Positions 5,625 to 5,855 of a stretch of 5,855 nucleotides of DNA are shown in pieces. Location of the stretch: positions 1-5,855 of the forward strand of contig CASBRC010000344.1 of NCBI GenBank assembly GCA_949128015.1, written 5' to 3'. The translations under genes and the position numbers were made by a program. The first letter of the stretch is position 1, and the number at the start of each line of letters is the position of its first letter. The notes beneath the pieces were generated by a model. It was not told where the DNA came from, ran no database searches, and was given only the letters and a program-made list of their open reading frames with translations. The DNA is from Synechococcales cyanobacterium PMM_0003. Lineage in GTDB: Bacteria > Cyanobacteriota > Cyanobacteriia > Pseudanabaenales > Pseudanabaenaceae.

Positions 5625-5855
5625 CTTTATTTTCATGCTCGTCCCTTAGCCAAATCTTACTTTAATTTTTTGATTTTTGAAAGTATTGACACAAATACCC
5701 AGCAATTCTCATTATGAAACCAATTTTGGGGTTTGCAGTGCCTAAGGCGCTGCAAACCCCAAAATTAGTTTCATAATGAGAATTGCTGGATATTTGTGCC
5801 AATACGTTCAAAAATTAAAGTAAGATTTGGCTAAGGGACGAGCATGAGAATAAAG
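5625..5855. repeat. Fold-back (MITE-like) element of at least 231 bp
   Basis: The left arm 5625-5742 is the near-exact reverse complement of 5746-5855, with a TAA loop at 5743-5745. By eye the arms differ at five positions plus one T:G pair near the apex and one 8-base insertion in the left arm (TTTTTTGA next to TTTTTGAA, 5665-5680). The 17 bases 5722-5738 pair perfectly with 5750-5766, forming a strong apex. No open reading frame of note lies inside. The pairing reaches the last base of the window, so the right end, and any flanking target-site duplication, is not visible. Together with 5490-5624 this accounts for the whole gene-free right end. Confidence 0.9.
5686..5715 (+). promoter_or_regulatory. 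Weak promoter-like pair inside the fold-back element
   Basis: A perfect TTGACA (5686-5691) is followed after 18 bases by CATTAT (5710-5715), four of six matches to TATAAT. It would point towards the hairpin apex. The mirror position in the right arm reads TTGGCA, so the box is not conserved between arms. This may be chance in AT-rich DNA. Confidence 0.15.

Overview
The window looks like cyanobacterial chromosome. The octamer GCGATCGC (HIP1), typical of many cyanobacterial genomes, occurs 13 times, all inside the three long genes. The intergenic DNA is AT-rich and full of palindromes. The repeat style is reminiscent of Pseudanabaena-like filamentous cyanobacteria, but that is an impression and not a demonstrated assignment.

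Layout. Positions 1-493 are intergenic and dominated by repeats. A 62-base segment at the left edge recurs in inverted orientation at 448-510, where it forms the leader and first codons of the next gene. Between the two copies lies a cluster of small hairpins. Positions 494-1594 (+) encode a 366-residue protein of unknown function. Positions 1719-3104 (+) encode MurF, the last cytoplasmic ligase of peptidoglycan precursor synthesis. Positions 3147-5477 (-) encode a soluble hybrid sensor histidine kinase with the order CBS-CBS-PAS-coiled coil-HisKA-HATPase-REC. murF and the kinase gene converge on a perfect 26-bp inverted repeat that starts right after the murF stop and runs over the kinase stop codon; it looks like a shared two-way terminator. 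Positions 5478-5855 hold no convincing gene. They contain the kinase upstream region, a perfect 48-bp palindrome and a fold-back element of about 230 bp that reaches the window edge.

The three genes do not form an obvious pathway. The unknown gene and murF share a strand with a gap of about 120 bases, so co-transcription is possible but unproven. The kinase has its own orientation and probably its own promoter. No CRISPR array, transposase, tRNA or rRNA was recognised. The most unusual material is non-coding: the inverted duplication at the left edge, which may mark a divergent second copy of the unknown gene, and the long fold-back element at the right edge.
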